A DNA stretch of 64,000 nucleotides, taken from Streptomyces graminofaciens (lineage in GTDB: Bacteria > Actinomycetota > Actinomycetes > Streptomycetales > Streptomycetaceae). The position numbers were made by a program, and so were the translations under genes. Of this stretch, positions 40,262 to 48,092 are shown one piece after another. The stretch is taken from contig NZ_AP018448.1 in NCBI RefSeq assembly GCF_030294945.1, positions 4,866,001 to 4,930,000 of the forward strand, given 5' to 3'. The first letter of the stretch is position 1. Each line of letters starts with the position of its first letter. Under the pieces are notes generated by a model. It made no database searches. It was not told where the DNA came from and worked only from the letters and a program-made list of their open reading frames with translations.

Positions 40262-41635
40262 TCACTCGTATTCGCGAAGGAGGTCCTCGATGCGCCGGTT
40301 GGCAACGTCCTGCCGTCCGTCTAGGCACTTCGCGTAGCGGGTCAGCAGGACCTCCACGCTGTTGCCGGCGCGCTCGGCGACCTCGGTGGGGTCGACGCCA
40401 GCGTTGAGCCATGTCGACAGCGCCGAGTGGCGGAGGTCGTACGGCCGACTCGCGAGCGGCGAGGCAGCGACGGCCGGCGGGAGCGCGAGGAGCCGAGCCT
40501 CCTGCCACACGCGGTAGTAGGTCGAGGACGGGACGACCGAGCCCTTCTCGCTGAAGAAGAGCCGCCCGTCGTCGGCGGTACCGAAGGTGACCAGGTGTTC
40601 GCGGAGTACAGCGACGAGGTGAGGCGGGATCGGCACGCGCCGCACGTCATCGGTCGGCCGGTTCTTCAGCCCGCGGGCGTCATGGGTCTCCCCCGAATCG
40701 GTCCATTGCTTGCCGACGGAGGGGCGGGTCCGGTGGAGGAGAGCTGATCCCCAGCCCCGTTCGGGGAGGGTCAGGTCCGTCTCGACGAGGCCGACAGCTT
40801 CCGCCGGCCGAAGGCCGCCGAAGTACATAGCGGCGAACAGACCCACGAGGCGACGGCCGCGGGCACGCCGGTATCCGCCCACATAGGAAACGGCCGCCAG
40901 AAGATTGCGAGCCTGCTCCGGGTTGGCGACCACGCGCGAGTCCACCTGGTTGGACACCTTCGGTTTCTGCCAGCGGACCGCCGTGACGGGGTTCTCGCGC
41001 AGCTCCCCCAGGTCGACGGCATAGTTCGCGGCGTTGACCAGCGTCCTGCGCTTACGCTGCACAGTTTCCGCCGCGGCTGCGGTGCCATCGAGCTTCAGTT
41101 TCAGCGAATCGAGGACCGCGCGGGCCGTGGCGGGGTCAGCAAGATCGGCAAGTGGTCGAGAGGCCTTGGACACCCAGTGGAGAACGTTCCGCACGTCGTC
41201 CGGAAGCTCCCGATCAGAGGGCCCCGGCAGTACGAATGCCCAGTTCCGCAGCGCTCTGCGGAGCGCCTCATCAGACGGACGCCCCGCACGCTCGTCCAGG
41301 AGCTCTACGGTCACACTCGTCAGTGACTCATTGATGCCATCGCGCGTGTTCGGAGCAGCGTGCGGCCACTTCATTGCCAGATACCTGAGAGCGAAGTCGT
41401 ACCAGGACACGGTGGCTTTCTGCTGTTCCATGGACGCCGGGAGCCCGGATTCCGTATCGAACTCCTCGCCGTCCCGCATGGCCCGCATCAGCTTCGCGCG
41501 GTAGTGATCAGCGAGTGCTTTGGTCCGGAAGCTGTCAGAGAAGACGTTGCCCGCCACGGACCAGCGGACACCGTACGAGGGCGTCTTGGTGTCGCGCTTC
41601 CGAACACCCCAGACTTTCACGTCGAGAGACTTCAC
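40262..41635 (-). CDS. int: Tyrosine site-specific integrase
   Basis: A 457-residue tyrosine recombinase that integrates the element at tRNA-Arg. An N-terminal arm-binding part (VRKRDTKTPSYGVRWSVAG) leads to a core-binding SAM-like domain. The C-terminal catalytic domain has Arg in FGGLRPAEAVGL, the box YDLRHSALSTWLNAG and the nucleophile Tyr in LTRYAKCLDG. GTG at 41635 overlaps the excisionase stop by four bases (GTGA), with GGAGG upstream, so the two are translated together. It is the usual AICE order rep-xis-int. Confidence 0.95.
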   Translation of the reverse strand: MKSLDVKVWGVRKRDTKTPSYGVRWSVAGNVFSDSFRTKALADHYRAKLMRAMRDGEEFDTESGLPASMEQQKATVSWYDFALRYLAMKWPHAAPNTRDGINESLTSVTVELLDERAGRPSDEALRRALRNWAFVLPGPSDRELPDDVRNVLHWVSKASRPLADLADPATARAVLDSLKLKLDGTAAAAETVQRKRRTLVNAANYAVDLGELRENPVTAVRWQKPKVSNQVDSRVVANPEQARNLLAAVSYVGGYRRARGRRLVGLFAAMYFGGLRPAEAVGLVETDLTLPERGWGSALLHRTRPSVGKQWTDSGETHDARGLKNRPTDDVRRVPIPPHLVAVLREHLVTFGTADDGRLFFSEKGSVVPSSTYYRVWQEARLLALPPAVAASPLASRPYDLRHSALSTWLNAGVDPTEVAERAGNSVEVLLTRYAKCLDGRQDVANRRIEDLLREYE

Positions 41636-41826
41636 GCCGCCGCCTCCAACTGCCGCAGCCACGTCCTGAAATCACTCCGCCACACTCTCAGCTCACCGTT
41701 GGGGAGCTTGAAAGCAGCGGGCCCCAATCCCAGTTCGCGCCAGCGATAGAACGTCCGCCGGGGCACTCCGCCAAGTTCGTCGAGGACCTGCGGGACAGTC
41801 ATGAGTTCGTCGCGGCGGTAGTCCAT
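41632..41826 (-). CDS. xis: Excisionase (MerR-like HTH)
   Basis: A 64-residue winged-HTH protein of the excisionase/AlpA type: LMTVPQVLDELGGVPRRTFYRWRELGLG followed by the wing PNGELRVWRSDFRTWL. It should bend attachment-site DNA and bias the integrase toward excision. AAGGAG precedes the ATG. Its start lies 28 bases inside the 3' end of rep, and its stop overlaps the integrase start, so all three are coupled. Confidence 0.92.
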   Translation of the reverse strand: MDYRRDELMTVPQVLDELGGVPRRTFYRWRELGLGPAAFKLPNGELRVWRSDFRTWLRQLEAAA

Positions 41827-43121
41827 GTCGGCTCTCCTTCCGTTCCAGGGGCGGGTTCGAGGGACGCGGCGAGCCAGGTCTCGCCCGCGCTGAGGCCCGT
41901 ACCGGCGAAGACCCAGTGGGCGAGGACGAGCGTGGTTTCGCCGTCCTGGGGTGTGGGCGGGGCGGCTTGTGCTCGGCGCCATTCGGCGCGGGCGTCGCGG
42001 AGGGCGCCGAGGGTGGTGGAGTAGCGGCGGGACTTGGTGGAGAAGTGGCCGCGGAAGCCGAGCATGTGCGCCCAGGCGCGTAGGCGGAGGTCTGCCAGTT
42101 CGGGGCGTGCGCCGAGGGTCCAGGCGGTGCGGATCATGCGGCGGGCGTGGTCGGTGATCCGGGCCCCGGCCAGCTCGGCGAGGAAGCGGATCGGACGGTC
42201 AAGGGTGCCGGTCGTCGTCTCGGCGCCCTTGGTGGCGTACTTGGCGATGTACGCCGCTACGGCCCGCTCGGTCAGCTCCTGGCCGCCGTCGAAGTCGGCC
42301 GAGCGGATCGGGCGGACGTCGAGCTGACGGCCGAAGGTGAAGGTGTGGGCCCGTCCGTCGACAGTCGGACCGCCGACGCGAGCGGCGGTGGCAGCGGCGT
42401 GGATGGCGTCGCTCAGCAGCTCGGCCGTGGCCCAGGCCGGGGGCGAGGTGTCGCCGCCCTCGGGGCCGTCGAGGCGGATGACCGCGTGGAAGTGGACGGC
42501 TCCGCGCTTCTGGTACTCGGCGACCTTGGCGAAGGAGATGCGGGCGTGGTCGCGGAAGGCGCGTTGCGTGAGGCCGGCCAGCTTGGCGACCTCGCGGCGG
42601 AGGTAGATGGAGAACCGGCGCCACAGGGCCCCGGCGTGGGCGTTCCAGAGCACAGCCGCTTCGTAGTCGTACGTGTCCGGGTCGAGCGGCGTGCCGAGGA
42701 CCGGGGCTGTGTCCTCGTGCCGGACGCCGCAGCGGCAGGGCCGTCCGCTGGAGGGGCGGTTGTGGACCGGTCCGAAGCTCGGGGCGGTGAAGGTGGCGAA
42801 GACGCGGGGGTGCGTGCCGACCTGTTCGGGGGTGCCCTTGCCGCCGCGCAGTCCGGCGGTGATCAGGTGGAAGGTGTCACGGCGGTAGACCTCCGCGCAG
42901 GCCGCGCAGCGGGTGGCACGGCGGTTGTTGCAGCGGACGAGGAGGTTTCCGGCGGGGAGGGTGGTCGAGTCGAGGTGGTGCAGGACGCGCCCGATCTCAC
43001 CGGTCGTCGTGTCGACGGCGTACTCGGTGCGGTGGCCGTCGAGGCGTACGGGGTGGGTGCAGCCGCCCAGGCCGGAGAGTTGGCGGGCCAGTTCGGGCAG
43101 GGTGCCGAGTGAGGCGAGCAT
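41799..43121 (-). CDS. Replication initiator protein (RepSA type)
   Basis: A 440-residue (from the first ATG) rolling-circle-type initiator of AICEs. It shows a zinc-like cluster (RCNNRRATRCAACAEVYRRDTFHL), a second CRCGVRH, and the metal-binding HFHAVIRLDG motif. The C-terminal part reads AYIAKYATKGAE and RRYSTTLGALR. The conserved frame continues upstream of the first ATG for at least 13 codons (ITRQTPPPLAELS) without ATG, GTG or TTG. AAAGGAAG lies four to seven bases before two ATC codons at 43163 and 43160, so initiation at ATC is possible. It would replicate the excised circle. Confidence 0.88.
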   Translation of the reverse strand: MLASLGTLPELARQLSGLGGCTHPVRLDGHRTEYAVDTTTGEIGRVLHHLDSTTLPAGNLLVRCNNRRATRCAACAEVYRRDTFHLITAGLRGGKGTPEQVGTHPRVFATFTAPSFGPVHNRPSSGRPCRCGVRHEDTAPVLGTPLDPDTYDYEAAVLWNAHAGALWRRFSIYLRREVAKLAGLTQRAFRDHARISFAKVAEYQKRGAVHFHAVIRLDGPEGGDTSPPAWATAELLSDAIHAAATAARVGGPTVDGRAHTFTFGRQLDVRPIRSADFDGGQELTERAVAAYIAKYATKGAETTTGTLDRPIRFLAELAGARITDHARRMIRTAWTLGARPELADLRLRAWAHMLGFRGHFSTKSRRYSTTLGALRDARAEWRRAQAAPPTPQDGETTLVLAHWVFAGTGLSAGETWLAASLEPAPGTEGEPTWTTAATNS

Positions 43122-43252
43122 GGAGAGTTCCGCCAGCGGGGGCGGAGTCTGCCGGGTGATGATGGGTCTTCCTTTCGGCTGTTTCGGCGGTTGGGAGGGA
43201 CGGCCCCGGGGCGGCTGGATGCTTGGCGGCTTGTTGCCGCCCCGGCGGCCGG

Positions 43253-43516
43253 TCAGCGCCTGTTGGCGTCGGTGACGAGGGAGCGCAGGACGACGGCGGC
43301 GATGGCCACGGAGATCGCCGAGACGGCGACCGCCGCCAGGAGCGCGGTGAGGACGACACCCACGACCACCACCGCGGCGACCGCGCCGACACCGACGCCC
43401 ACGAACGGAGCAACCGGGCGGCCGGCGGAGTGAGCCGGAACCGGGGCGTGGTTCTGCGGGATGTGCGTGGTGATGCTCGGGACGTGCGGAGTGTCGGGCA
43501 GCTTGGGACGGAACAC
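43253..43516 (-). CDS. spdD: SpdD-type plasmid spread protein
   Basis: An 87-residue membrane protein. A Pro/His-rich N-terminus (VPSITTHIPQNHAPVPAHSAG) is followed by two hydrophobic stretches (VGVGAVAAVVVVGVVLTALL and AVAVSAISVAIAAVVL). Spd proteins help intramycelial spread of conjugative elements. GTG at 43516 follows AAGGAG. The gene lies in the transfer operon between the small membrane-protein gene and rep. Confidence 0.85.
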   Translation of the reverse strand: MFRPKLPDTPHVPSITTHIPQNHAPVPAHSAGRPVAPFVGVGVGAVAAVVVVGVVLTALLAAVAVSAISVAIAAVVLRSLVTDANRR

Positions 43517-43552
43517 GGCAGGTCTCCTTTGCGGTTGTGTGCAGTCGTTGGC

Positions 43553-43747
43553 TCAGTCGCGGGCGCCGTTGACGACGTCGACCCCGGAGCGGGTGCCGGA
43601 CTCGATGGCCGGGGCGAGGACGGTGTGCGAGAGCCAGAAGCCGAACAGCGCGATCACTACGGCGACCCACATGCGGACGCCGAGGAACTTGATCGCGGCC
43701 CAGGCGATGACGCCCAGGACGAAGACGAGCGGCAACGAGACGGTCAC
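43553..43747 (-). CDS. Small membrane protein of the transfer operon
   Basis: A 64-residue protein with two membrane helices (LPLVFVLGVIAWAAIKFLGV and MWVAVVIALFGFWLSHTVLA) and a polar tail. It is a recurrent unnamed component beside spdD in AICEs and likely assists spread. GTG at 43747 follows GAGGAG. Confidence 0.8.
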   Translation of the reverse strand: MTVSLPLVFVLGVIAWAAIKFLGVRMWVAVVIALFGFWLSHTVLAPAIESGTRSGVDVVNGARD

Positions 43748-43775
43748 GGGATCTCCTCGGGGGTGTCGTCTCGGA

Positions 43776-43967
43776 TCAGCGGACGGCGCAGCGGTGGGTG
43801 CGCGCCGCCAGCTCGGCGGCGGCCCGGCTGTCGTAGTCGGTCGAGAAGCCGCAGCGCGGAGCCGTACACGCGGCGGTGTGCTTCTCACGGCCACGGCCGT
43901 CGTAGTACGTGCCGACCTGGACGGGACCGATGCGGACGAGGTTGCGGAAGCGGCGGTTGGCGGGCAT
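43776..43967 (-). CDS. Mobile element transfer protein
   Basis: A 63-residue soluble protein: MPANRRFRNLVRIGPVQVGTY, then CTAPRCGFSTDYDSRAAAELAARTHRC. Two Cys and a C-terminal His-x-Cys could bind zinc. Close relatives in AICEs are annotated as mobile element transfer proteins, from memory. The ATG overlaps the stop of the preceding gene by one base (TGATG). Confidence 0.82.
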   Translation of the reverse strand: MPANRRFRNLVRIGPVQVGTYYDGRGREKHTAACTAPRCGFSTDYDSRAAAELAARTHRCAVR

Positions 43968-44167
43968 CAGGGGTTCTCCTTCTGGTCGTTGGGGGTTTCG
44001 CCCGTGAAGTCGGTGACGTGGTCGGCGAGCCAGCGCAAGATCTCGTCGCCCTCGTAGCTGTCGGCGGCGAGGATCACCGGTTCGGCGATGAGCACGGCTT
44101 CGGTGAGGCGGCTCTGTCGGGTCAGCTCGGCGGCACGCTTGAGCGCGCGGAGCGTGGACGGTCGCAA
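43967..44167 (-). CDS. Hypothetical protein of the transfer operon
   Basis: A 66-residue helical, acidic protein (RALKRAAELTRQSRLTEAVLIAEPVILAADSYEGDEILRWLADHVTDF). The function is unknown. The start is TTG at 44167, with GGAGG about ten bases upstream; I see no better start. It is coupled to the next gene by TGATG. The length and position are typical of AICE transfer operons. Confidence 0.7.
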   Translation of the reverse strand: MRPSTLRALKRAAELTRQSRLTEAVLIAEPVILAADSYEGDEILRWLADHVTDFTGETPNDQKENP

Positions 44168-44186
44168 GATGGAAAGTCCTCCGAGG

Positions 44187-44420
44187 TCAGGTGAGTTGAG
44201 CGGCGATGGCTTCGGCCAGCGGCATCGGGACGCCGAGCCGGGCGCGAAGGGTCGAGGTGTCGATGGGAGTGCCGGTTCGGACGTGGTGCTCGTCGGCGAC
44301 CTTCCGGGCGAGGGCGACGAGGGCAGGAGGTACGGGAGCGGGCGGTACAGGGGCGGGCGAGGGCGGAGCCGATCCGGCTTCGGCGGATGGCAGCTCGGCC
44401 ACCGTCACGGGCGGCTCCAC
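44187..44420 (-). CDS. C-terminal part of the DUF2637 protein in a shifted frame
   Basis: A 77-residue frame with LVALARKVADEHHVRTGTPIDTSTLRARLGVPMPLAEAIAAQL at its end. In other AICEs, from memory, this segment is the C-terminus of the DUF2637 membrane protein. Here it is in a different frame from the membrane part, which stops at 44405. The frames overlap around 44,420-44,460. A GTG at 44420 could start it separately, but the ribosome site is poor. Either the gene is frameshifted or the two parts are made as separate chains. Confidence 0.6.
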   Translation of the reverse strand: MEPPVTVAELPSAEAGSAPPSPAPVPPAPVPPALVALARKVADEHHVRTGTPIDTSTLRARLGVPMPLAEAIAAQLT

Positions 44421-44863
44421 CTCGGTGGCGGGCGGTGTTGGGGTGCCGAGTCCGTGACCGTCGAGGGCGGTTCGGTGTCGGCCATGGCGCGGGGTGTCTT
44501 GGGTGCGCCGTGGGCGAGGAGCGTGCCGCCGAGGAAGGCGACCGCGGGCCAGCCGGCGACGAGAATGCGCAGCCAGGCGGGCACGTCGTCCAGGTCGAGC
44601 AGTCCGGCGGTGGCGACGTTGGCACCGAGAGAGGCCGCCAGCGCGACGAGGAACCAGCACCACCCGGCGGCTTTCGCCTCCCCCGAGCGGAGCCGTCGCC
44701 AGGCCGCGACCATCAGCAGGTCGACGGAGACCGGGTAGGCCCATGCCTTCCAGCCGTCCTGTCCGGCGGCGGAGGCAAGGTCGTGCAGGTGGGCGAAGGA
44801 CAGCGCGGCGGCGATGAGCGCCTGGACGAGTACGGCGTCCACACGGACAGGCAGGGCAGGCAC
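44405..44863 (-). CDS. DUF2637 membrane protein (SpdB-like), N-terminal part
   Basis: A 152-residue protein with four membrane helices, including VQALIAAALSFAHLHDLASAAGQ, WKAWAYPVSVDLLMVAAWRRL, AGWCWFLVALAASLGANVATAGL and LRILVAGWPAVAFLGGTLLAH, the signature of DUF2637. Such proteins work with TraB and Spd proteins in conjugal spread. GTG at 44863 follows AAGGAG; an upstream ATG at 44890 has no such site. The expected C-terminal domain is in another frame just downstream. Confidence 0.82.
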   Translation of the reverse strand: MPALPVRVDAVLVQALIAAALSFAHLHDLASAAGQDGWKAWAYPVSVDLLMVAAWRRLRSGEAKAAGWCWFLVALAASLGANVATAGLLDLDDVPAWLRILVAGWPAVAFLGGTLLAHGAPKTPRAMADTEPPSTVTDSAPQHRPPPRWSRP

Positions 44864-44948
44864 GGCGCGACTCCTTCCGGTTTCAGGCATGGGTGGGGTA
44901 GGGACGTGGCGCGCGGGACGGTCGCGCCGACCGTGGGAATGGGTGCGG

Positions 44949-46325
44949 CTACTCGACGACGGGGCGAGGAGTGGCTACCGGCCCGGACGTCTCCACGGGC
45001 GCGGGCGGGACGTAGGGGCGGAAGGGCGCGAGCGCGGGCACGTCGGGTGCGAGGTGGGCCGTCTCGCGGCAGATGGCCGCCGCTTCGGCGAGGGAGAGGT
45101 GAGGCGTGCGGATGCGGGACCAGCCGCCGGACGTGTCGCCGACGACGGCGAGGCCGGGCAGCTCGGGCGCGATGCCGCAGGCCGCGTAGACCGCCTCCGG
45201 GGCGATGTCACCGAGCGCCATCTTGGCGGAGGCTTCGTCGTTGACCCGGTGGCAGACACGGCCGGTCAGCTGCGCCCGCAGCATGGTGGCGCCCTTGCCC
45301 AGCTCCGCACCGAAGCGCTGCCCGCACACCTCCAGATAGATGCCGGCCGCACGACCGAGCTGGGCAAGGCGGATGAGCTGAGTGACCATCTCGTCCCGCC
45401 GTTCCTCCTCCTTCCTGGTGGCGACGAGGAAGAGTTCCGCCACCTCGTCGATGAACAGCACGACGGGAGACGGGCGCTCGTCGTCCGGCAGGCCCCAGAT
45501 GTCAGAGGTGATCAGCTCATCCGGAGTACCGGGGGCGATACCCTGCCGGGCCTTGATCAGGTCGTAGCGCTCCTCCATTTCCTTCACCAGCACGGGCAGC
45601 AGCTCTGCCGCCTGTACCGGGTCGGTGGCCAGGGCGGAGAGCCGGGCCGCGAACGGGGCCAGCTCGACGCCGCGCTTGCAGTCGATCCCGACGAGGACAA
45701 CCGGCTGAGCGGCCAGCCCGGTGAGCAGGTTGCGCAGGAACATGGACTTGCCCGACAGCGTGGCGCCGAGGACGAGTTCATGCGGAACGGCCCGGTAGTC
45801 CCGTACGAACGCCGTCGCATCCTCGCGCAGAGCCACCGGCACCCGAAGCGGCCCGGCGACGGTCCGACGAGGCATCCGCACCTTCCGCAGGACGTCGAAG
45901 CCGACGAGCCGCAGTTCCACTACCCCGGGTTTGACGTCCCGCACGTACACGGCGTGAACGCCCCAGGCGTGCCGCAGCCGTTCGGCCGAGGCCGCCACAT
46001 CCGCAGGTTCCTGTCCCGGAGCGAGCCGCAGCCGGAGCCGCAGACCGGTCGACGTGGGCCGGATGATGCCCCGCCGAGGCGGTACGGGCCGGATCTCCCG
46101 CCGAGTGGTCGCCTTGACGGCCAGCGCCCGCAACCGGGACGGCGGGACCGTCAGGCCGCACGCGTCCATCGTTGAGGAGTACGAGGCCAGCAGCCGGGCC
46201 ACCGAGACCGGCAGCCCGACCGTGGACCAGTACGCCGCAGGGTGGGCGTGCCGGGTGTAGAGCGCGCCGCCGCCTATCGCAGCGAGCGGCGCACCCCACT
46301 CGGCCAGCGTCACCAGGTCGGTCAC
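44949..46325 (-). CDS. tra: FtsK/SpoIIIE-type conjugal DNA translocase (TraB)
   Basis: A 458-residue motor that moves double-stranded element DNA between hyphae. Residues 1-50 are weakly hydrophobic, with no strong membrane segments. The P-loop is GATLSGKS (187-194), Walker B VVLFIDEVAEL (288-298), followed by QLIRLAQLGRAAGIYLEVCGQR and MLRAQLTGRVCHRVND, the FtsK-type motifs. GTG at 46325 starts five bases after the preceding stop. It is the central transfer gene, whose overexpression is usually lethal, so the GntR repressors nearby are its likely controllers. Confidence 0.92.
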   Translation of the reverse strand: MTDLVTLAEWGAPLAAIGGGALYTRHAHPAAYWSTVGLPVSVARLLASYSSTMDACGLTVPPSRLRALAVKATTRREIRPVPPRRGIIRPTSTGLRLRLRLAPGQEPADVAASAERLRHAWGVHAVYVRDVKPGVVELRLVGFDVLRKVRMPRRTVAGPLRVPVALREDATAFVRDYRAVPHELVLGATLSGKSMFLRNLLTGLAAQPVVLVGIDCKRGVELAPFAARLSALATDPVQAAELLPVLVKEMEERYDLIKARQGIAPGTPDELITSDIWGLPDDERPSPVVLFIDEVAELFLVATRKEEERRDEMVTQLIRLAQLGRAAGIYLEVCGQRFGAELGKGATMLRAQLTGRVCHRVNDEASAKMALGDIAPEAVYAACGIAPELPGLAVVGDTSGGWSRIRTPHLSLAEAAAICRETAHLAPDVPALAPFRPYVPPAPVETSGPVATPRPVVE

Positions 46326-46330
46326 GGCGA

Positions 46331-46681
46331 TCAGCCCGCCTGTGCCATCGGGAAGGCACCCGGAGCCACGGCGGTGGCCCGGTAGGCGATGCCGTGCCGC
46401 TGCTGGCCGTTGAACACGCTCTCCCACGGCCGGGCGATGAGCCCCGGCAGCGAGACGGGAGCACCGACCGTCAGCCCGTCGGTCACCCCGCTCTCGGGGA
46501 TGGTGACCTGGATCAGGGACGACTCGCCTTCGTCGATGAAGACGACGCCGACCGTCATCAGTGCCTCACCGCTCACGGCGTCCTTGGCGATCTCCCCGGT
46601 CTGCCGGTCGCGCACCTTCGGCGCCGGCGCTTCGGTGAGCAGGATCGTGGCGGTCGAGGCGTCAATGCGGATCACACGCAC
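46331..46681 (-). CDS. SCO3933-type regulatory protein
   Basis: A 116-residue soluble beta-rich protein. Visible parts are VRVIRIDASTATILLTEAPAPKVRDRQTGEIAKDAVSGEALMTV and LTVGAPVSLPGLIARPWE. Similar proteins precede tra in AICEs and are annotated as SCO3933-family regulators; the biochemical role is unclear. GTG at 46681 follows AAGGAG by eight bases. It is the first gene after the operator-overlapped promoter at 46.74 kb. Confidence 0.8.
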   Translation of the reverse strand: MRVIRIDASTATILLTEAPAPKVRDRQTGEIAKDAVSGEALMTVGVVFIDEGESSLIQVTIPESGVTDGLTVGAPVSLPGLIARPWESVFNGQQRHGIAYRATAVAPGAFPMAQAG

Positions 46682-46706
46682 AGAGGTTTCTCCTTCGAGT
46701 CGATCA

Positions 46707-46775
46707 ACTCGCCATCTGACAAGTTGACTTAGCAAGTTTGAAGTTAGGGATGCTAAGTTGACTTGTCAAGTGGCT
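46707..46775 (-). promoter_or_regulatory. Transfer operon promoter with GntR operator repeats
   Basis: On the minus strand TTGACA (46764-46769) lies 17 bases before TAACTT (46741-46746). The -35 box sits within the palindrome ACTTGTCAAGT (46761-46771). A second related site, around CAAGTTGACTTAG (46718-46731), lies downstream in inverted orientation. Repression by the GntR protein encoded at 47.3-48.0 kb fits this arrangement, as the same core recurs upstream of that gene. Confidence 0.75.
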
Positions 46776-46848
46776 TAGTGGCGACCAACGAGCGCGATCG
46801 ACAACGCAAGCGCACCATGAACCCAGGCAGCACAGAGGAGGGCGCGCC

Positions 46849-47259
46849 ATGGACGAACAACACCGCGCTCAGGAGCCGCAGTCATGGGGTCCCCGCAACT
46901 CACAGGGGTCCGCGCCACCACCGAACGCATGGTCCGAGCCACCGCATGGCCCTCCGCCAAACAGCCCCTATCACGGCGAGACGACACCCCGGCCGAAGAA
47001 GCGACACCGCGTCTTCCTGTGGCTCTTCCTGGCCGTCCAGATCTTGTTTTTGATTTGGGTGATCACGGGCGCCGCGAGCGGCAGCGGCACACCCGACGAG
47101 TGCCAAGGCCAGACCGGTGACGCCTTGAAGCTGTGCGAGGACGCGAGCGATGTAGGAACCACCATCGGCGTGGGACTCATCATCGGCCTGTGGGCAGCGG
47201 TCGACGTCATTCTTGGCTTCTCGTACGTGGTCTACCGACTCGCCAGCCGACGCACTTGA
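46849..47259 (+). CDS. Small membrane protein divergent from the transfer operon
   Basis: A 136-residue protein. A Pro/Gln-rich N-terminal half (about 50 residues) precedes two membrane helices: VFLWLFLAVQILFLIWVITG and GTTIGVGLIIGLWAAVDVIL. Between them is a short loop with two Cys (DECQGQTGDALKLCEDASD) that may form a disulfide outside the cell. It is a recurring gene at this place in AICEs, possibly a surface or entry-exclusion protein. GAGGAGGG precedes the ATG. Confidence 0.8.
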   Translation: MDEQHRAQEPQSWGPRNSQGSAPPPNAWSEPPHGPPPNSPYHGETTPRPKKRHRVFLWLFLAVQILFLIWVITGAASGSGTPDECQGQTGDALKLCEDASDVGTTIGVGLIIGLWAAVDVILGFSYVVYRLASRRT

Positions 47260-47298
47260 GACAGGCCATCGCAGCCGAGCAGCAGGCGGCCCGCCGGT

Positions 47299-48027
47299 TC
47301 AGGTGAGCCGGTAAGTGTCTTCGAGTTCCTGCCGATCAGCGGGGAGCAGCACATCAGAGACTTGCAGGGCTTGGCCAGAAGCGTCGCACGCGACGACCAG
47401 GACGCTGAGGACGGGCACGCCGTCCGGCAGCTCTAGAAGCTCGACCTCGCCCCGCTCAGGGAGGCGAGCCGAGACACGTTCTGTCACGTGATCGAAGCGG
47501 ATTTTCTTCCGCGTCTCAAGGTGAGCACGGGTGCCGCCGCTCAACGGATTCGCACTCTCCAGCTCGGTGCCTTCGACCAGGCCGGCGGGGAAGTACGACG
47601 AGACCAACTCGACGGGTTCGCCGTCCTCGACGACAAGGAACCGGCGCACGAGCACCTTGGCACGCTTCGACAAGCCGAGGGCAGAGGCTACGCGCGCCGG
47701 AACAGGAACCCGACCGACCTCGACCAGCCGCCCAGGGGTCTGCGCCTCATCACGTGCGAGCGTTTCGCTCCCCCGGCGGTCCTTGCGCTCCACGCCAGCC
47801 GGACGTCCGCGGACGATCGTGCCGTATCCCTGCCGGGACTCAAGCCAGCCGTCACGCTTGAGAAGGTCCAGAGCCCGGACGACGGTTGGTCGGGACATCC
47901 CAAAGGCTTGCACGAGTTGGTTCTCACTGGGCACGCGGGTGCCGGGCGGATATGTGCCGTCCTCGATGCGCTGCTGAATGGTCTGAGCGAGGCGGACGTA
48001 CTTCGGTGCCTCCACTTCATACGCCAT
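47299..48027 (-). CDS. GntR-family transcriptional repressor (HutC/TraR type), first copy
   Basis: A 242-residue regulator. A winged HTH at residues ~10-75 (YVRLAQTIQQRIEDGTYPPGTRVPSENQLVQAFGMSRPTVVRALDLL) is followed by a UTRA ligand-binding domain. KorSA/TraR proteins of this class keep tra and rep genes silent. The sequence upstream of its own start carries AGTTGACTTG, also found in the transfer promoter, so it likely represses itself and the transfer operon. No strong ribosome site is seen before the ATG. Confidence 0.9.
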   Translation of the reverse strand: MAYEVEAPKYVRLAQTIQQRIEDGTYPPGTRVPSENQLVQAFGMSRPTVVRALDLLKRDGWLESRQGYGTIVRGRPAGVERKDRRGSETLARDEAQTPGRLVEVGRVPVPARVASALGLSKRAKVLVRRFLVVEDGEPVELVSSYFPAGLVEGTELESANPLSGGTRAHLETRKKIRFDHVTERVSARLPERGEVELLELPDGVPVLSVLVVACDASGQALQVSDVLLPADRQELEDTYRLT

Positions 48028-48052
48028 GAACGCCGCCGCCTGTCGAGATTGG

Positions 48053-48073
48053 CCAAGTCAACTGGTCAACCAG
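48053..48073. promoter_or_regulatory. Candidate autoregulatory operator of the first GntR repressor
   Basis: CCAAGTCAACTGGTCAACC holds the minus-strand core CAGTTGACTTGG, matching the AGTTGACTTG core at 46.72-46.77 kb. It lies 26 bases before the repressor's start codon. Confidence 0.6.
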
Positions 48074-48092
48074 ACTAGCGACAACTGGGCCG

